Assembly: GCA_940337035.1 (NCBI GenBank)
Contig: CALNHX010007729.1
Span: 1 to 64,000, forward strand
Origin: Agriotes lineatus
Lineage: Eukaryota; Arthropoda; Insecta; Coleoptera; Elateridae
Length of the DNA stretch: 64,000 nucleotides
Direction: 5' to 3'
Part shown: positions 60,990 to 64,000 of the stretch, piece after piece
How the letters are laid out: the number at the start of each line of letters is the position of its first letter
How positions within the stretch are numbered: position 1 is the stretch's first letter
Made by a program: the position numbers and the translations under genes
Notes under the pieces: model-generated
Told to the model about the DNA's origin: nothing
What the model saw: the letters and a program-made list of their open reading frames with translations, nothing else
The model's database searches: none

Positions 60990-63900
60990 CTACACCATCG
61001 TTTCGGCAATGCGCAGCAAGTTGTCTAGACGACTGTAATCATCTATGTCACGGTGACCCCACGCTAAGGTTTTGGTAGTATTAGGAATAAGGAAGCGTTT
61101 ATCATCTCGCGAAGAAAGCGCAACCTTATTCATTAATTCGGTGTACATAGTGTGTAACCGGGAACGAAACACATACATCTGACAAAATACAACTTCCCTC
61201 TTGTTTTCGACTACAGATTTATAAATTTCGGTGGTGAGGTGATTCCGAACAGCACTCTTTCTAACTCCCTTCGCCTTTTTGTCTTCTTTACCAACAGCGT
61301 TTACACAGTATGTTTTTGCACCGACCCCGTAATAGCTACACACAGCCACCCCCGCGTACTCATCCTTAAATTTGCCAACAACGGACTCGGTTCTCGAAAT
61401 TCCGTGCAGACCATTCTTGTAATTTGATGTATCAAAGAGATCAAGGTGCTCTTGCATGTCGGCGTAAAAATTTTCAGTAAAAATTTCCAGGATGAATGAG
61501 TCCGTGTCCGAATACAGTAGAGACACATTACGGCCGTATTTATGCTTCAAAAATTTGTAATAAAAATCGTACATTACCGTTTTCGAAAGATCTAGAACTG
61601 AGAAACCAACATAAATGGGTTTGTTATATAAAACCGATGTTCTGTTCATTTCCACTGCTATTAAATTTTCCCCAAACCGAATTCTATCTTTAAAGTTAGG
61701 TTTCGATATCAAAGCTTCTGCCCCCATTCTATTACCAATTTTCTCCCAATGACTAATTAACTTTACAAGAACCCTTTTGTCCACATTTTCCATGGTTTTA
61801 CCAAAGACGCTATTGTTAGCTAGTTTGAATGAATTTCGATGAAATTCATTGTCAGACTTGTTACGTAATTTTGTGTTTAAATCGATGTAGGATCTGAGCC
61901 AAGGAGATTGTCTAAACTTAAGTATTTTATGTGTTTTAACCAAAATCAAACCAGCCTCTAAGCATTGCCTCAAATTTCTGTAGTGAATAATATAATTGTG
62001 TTTGTCATACAAATTTGGAATTAATTTTGCATTTTTAAATTTTCCCTGTGGAGGCACCAATAGCTCGGGGCAAAAGGGAAAGTCATTGTGATCGTCATGT
62101 AAATTTTCGGGGTACCGCAAGTCAACTTCCAACACGTACCCAGTATCTGAGTCGTCCAAAATTTTAAATACGTCAAAACTATCAATTTCGTCGCCAGTCA
62201 ACCAAACAAAACCACCTTGCGGTAGAAACTGCCTCATACTATGAGCATACAAATTCGTCGCATCTAAATAAGCAATAAAAGAAGTGGGTTTAAAAGCGTC
62301 ATAGTTACCCGCAAATTTATTGTTGGCAATAGCCTTTCGCCCGACGCAAGTACTGACTCCTCCACGAATACCCTTTCTAAAAAAGTGAAACATATCCATA
62401 TCCGTCAACAGCTCCAACTCAACCCCCGTATATTTTAACATGGCGTCCCAACTTAAACCGGGGGCGGTGAAGTACTGCGCCGGATCTAAATTATATTGAT
62501 TTAAATAAAAATTTCGAAAGTTTTCGAAAACGTCTGCCAATATAAACACGTCACATTTGAGGTAAACATCGGAATAGTCGCCCAACGTTTGACATTCGAA
62601 AGTTTTCCAGACCTTAACGGCGCGTTCGTAATCGACCTCAGTAATATGCGTCTCGGTTAAATGATCATAAAACTGAGCGATTGTGGGCAACGCCGGCTCG
62701 TCTAATTTTGTAAATGAATCCAGATACGAATAGGGAAACACACCTTTCTGTCTCATCAGTTCGAATTTGATGTCATGTCCGAATTGCTTATGAATTTCAA
62801 CACACTGATCATCTGATAATGTGGCGGCCAGCGATGCTAAAGAAGCACTTAAAAATCTGTAACTATCTAAAAATCGAATTTGCATATAAACGTTTTTTCG
62901 TTTTCCGTCAACAACGACTTCATCTACCCAAAGACGTTTACCAAATGAAATATATTTTTCCTTATTTTCCGGAATGACATCAAGCTCCTCGTTATTTTGA
63001 GCTAACTGTTTGACAAAAAGGTGGGAATCGTAATTTAAATTGTGAAAAAATACGGGAATAAAATTTGGAAGTTTATAATTCAGATTGCAATTGGAATGGG
63101 CAGCTCCCCGATATTCTCCGGTCAAATGGTCGTGATCGCGAACCTTTACGTCCCCCTCTCCAAAAGGACGATTGCAAATATGACATGAAGCAGCATCCTT
63201 AAAATTTTGAATTTCTTGCGGAACCAGAGGCTTGAGGGGTACAACATGCTTTAAACTGTTGGAATATAAGGCGCGAACGTCTCTGTCTAGACGCTCAACA
63301 AACACGTCCACAGCATCCTCGCCCCTATAAATTTCGAATTTGGATAGAGTATCATCAAAAGAACATTTCAAATAATACGCGAAAGAATACGGTTTGTGCT
63401 CGCACGTTTTGATCGTATATGGTCTTTCGCGATCCGGCTCCTGATCCCCACCATCGACAGGTAATAAAACGGTCTCGAAATCTGCGTAGCATACATAGGG
63501 CAGTTTCAATTGCTTATGATAATTATCAAATTTAAGAATGTTCTGGGGCCTCACCTCCCCACACTTATCCGTGATCGGCTCTGTCGTAGGCAACTTTGTG
63601 CACACATGATTACAGTCAAAAAGCTTATGGTTCTCCAGATGGGCATCGGTGCGAAAGTAATTTAGACAACCATTACAAAAATGTTTTGCATTTTCCCTAG
63701 CCGTTATTTGCCGCGAAACTAACCTAGACAAATTGGTGATCCAGCAGTAGTGGTTATTACCTTCGCCGTCTGTTAGAAGCAGCAAATTTATATGTCCGTT
63801 TTTTATATGTGGCGAATAGTACAGAGGTCCCACAACTTCATATATGGTAATATCGTTTTGAAAAGTCTTTTCCAACGCGTATACATTTATAGAAAGTTGA

Positions 63901-64000
63901 GGGTTATTTTTTTCAAATTTAGAAATATCGCGCAATCTAACAGGGAATTCAATGTCCTTAAAATTTAAAAACTCCCTGCAATCTGGATACGAACTCGTTC
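60990..64000 (-). CDS. POLB: Protein-primed DNA polymerase B, 5' end beyond window
   Basis: Open from the right edge (in frame from 63998) to TAA at 60990; more than 1000 codons. The frame is still conserved at the edge (EFLNFKDIEFPVRLRDISKFEKNNP), so the start lies outside and the TTG at 63935 is not it. Counting from that codon: zinc-like CNGC...HLENH (87-103), ExoI ADFET (D152, E154), an endonuclease-VII-like CHIC ... RDHDHLTGEYRGAAHSNC block (251-283), ExoII NLNYDSH (D303), ExoIII Y458-x3-D462, Pol A YLDATNLYAHSM (D558), Pol B KLANNSVFGK (704-713), Pol C YSDTDS (D810, D812). It copies the element using a terminal protein as primer. Intact in the window. Confidence 0.95.
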   Translation of the reverse strand, partial: TSSYPDCREFLNFKDIEFPVRLRDISKFEKNNPQLSINVYALEKTFQNDITIYEVVGPLYYSPHIKNGHINLLLLTDGEGNNHYCWITNLSRLVSRQITARENAKHFCNGCLNYFRTDAHLENHKLFDCNHVCTKLPTTEPITDKCGEVRPQNILKFDNYHKQLKLPYVCYADFETVLLPVDGGDQEPDRERPYTIKTCEHKPYSFAYYLKCSFDDTLSKFEIYRGEDAVDVFVERLDRDVRALYSNSLKHVVPLKPLVPQEIQNFKDAASCHICNRPFGEGDVKVRDHDHLTGEYRGAAHSNCNLNYKLPNFIPVFFHNLNYDSHLFVKQLAQNNEELDVIPENKEKYISFGKRLWVDEVVVDGKRKNVYMQIRFLDSYRFLSASLASLAATLSDDQCVEIHKQFGHDIKFELMRQKGVFPYSYLDSFTKLDEPALPTIAQFYDHLTETHITEVDYERAVKVWKTFECQTLGDYSDVYLKCDVFILADVFENFRNFYLNQYNLDPAQYFTAPGLSWDAMLKYTGVELELLTDMDMFHFFRKGIRGGVSTCVGRKAIANNKFAGNYDAFKPTSFIAYLDATNLYAHSMRQFLPQGGFVWLTGDEIDSFDVFKILDDSDTGYVLEVDLRYPENLHDDHNDFPFCPELLVPPQGKFKNAKLIPNLYDKHNYIIHYRNLRQCLEAGLILVKTHKILKFRQSPWLRSYIDLNTKLRNKSDNEFHRNSFKLANNSVFGKTMENVDKRVLVKLISHWEKIGNRMGAEALISKPNFKDRIRFGENLIAVEMNRTSVLYNKPIYVGFSVLDLSKTVMYDFYYKFLKHKYGRNVSLLYSDTDSFILEIFTENFYADMQEHLDLFDTSNYKNGLHGISRTESVVGKFKDEYAGVAVCSYYGVGAKTYCVNAVGKEDKKAKGVRKSAVRNHLTTEIYKSVVENKREVVFCQMYVFRSRLHTMYTELMNKVALSSRDDKRFLIPNTTKTLAWGHRDIDDYSRLDNLLRIAETMV

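Larger units (their letters stand above)
49655..64000. mobile_element. Polinton/Maverick (adintovirus-like endogenous virus), right end beyond window
   Basis: At least 14.3 kb carrying the diagnostic set: protein-primed PolB, retroviral-type integrase with chromodomain, A32/FtsK-like ATPase, adenain-like protease, major and minor jelly-roll capsid proteins, PLA2 protein. The left limit is placed where homology shared with the module at 27353 begins; the terminal inverted repeat could not be tested because the other end is outside. Left arm (49.7-53.3 kb) is accessory, centre (53.3-57.3 kb, minus) is virion genes, right (57.4-60.7 kb, plus) is packaging and integration, then PolB on the minus strand. 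Most genes are open; visible lesions are a frameshift near 51838 and a UGA at 53121. Confidence 0.93.

Noticed and set aside
63933..63935. Apparent start of PolB
   Set aside because: The codon is TTG and the frame upstream continues with typical PolB residues to the window edge; the gene is 5'-truncated by the window, not by mutation.

Overview
The window is eukaryotic and almost certainly insect nuclear DNA. It is AT-rich, has no recognisable intact host gene, and is a patchwork of transposable elements typical of arthropods: Jockey-like and other non-LTR retrotransposon relics, a Penelope-like fragment, a piggyBac deletion derivative, mariner/Tc1 foldbacks, Ty3/gypsy and non-coding LTR elements, and a Polinton. 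I cannot name the species. A 23-base run of N at 39003-39025 is an assembly gap.

Layout. 1-11 kb: a broken 'Mutator-like transposase + YqaJ nuclease' gene, a Penelope-like 3' end (GIY-YIG), three decayed non-LTR reverse transcriptase pieces, then about 3.4 kb with nothing I can identify. 11-17 kb: a TTAA-flanked piggyBac relic and a non-coding LTR element (LTRs 11909-13397 and 15085-16558) whose LTRs carry a ~50-bp tandem repeat in different copy number. 17-28 kb: a decayed C2H2 zinc-finger array, LINE scraps, a repeat carrying a tRNA-like module, a 2-kb (TCCCG)n tract, a ~420-bp tandem repeat interrupted by a long-armed TA foldback, a mariner-derived foldback, and a decayed copy of the 'BIR + membrane protein' module of the Polinton. 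28-39 kb: a Jockey-like element with frameshifts, further LINE scraps, a Harbinger-like MITE and an unclassified relic. 39-49 kb: a young Ty3/gypsy element on the minus strand, with a 4-bp target duplication, primer-binding site, polypurine tract, and a canonical -1 frameshift site (G GGA AAC) between gag and pol.

49.6-64 kb is the main item: a Polinton/Maverick (adintovirus-like endogenous virus), open at the right edge of the window. It has the full replication and virion core: protein-primed DNA polymerase B, chromodomain integrase, packaging ATPase, adenain-type cysteine protease, double-jelly-roll major capsid protein, single-jelly-roll minor capsid protein, and a phospholipase A2 protein fused to basic repeats and a pX-like hydrophobic tail. 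Several conserved proteins of unknown role accompany them.

The left 4 kb is an accessory cassette that looks like host manipulation: a single-BIR IAP-like protein overlapping (TGATG) a small signal-plus-TM glycoprotein, a divergent pair of paralogous unknown genes behind a shared promoter, a second broken copy of the 'MPIDKFG' gene, an unrecognised 220-aa protein, a possible death-fold protein, and a short gene with the PPP1R15/GADD34-type PP1-binding signature interrupted by one in-frame UGA. Read together this suggests an element that blocks apoptosis and reverses eIF2-alpha phosphorylation; that function is inference. All calls rest on reading motifs by eye; no search was run.
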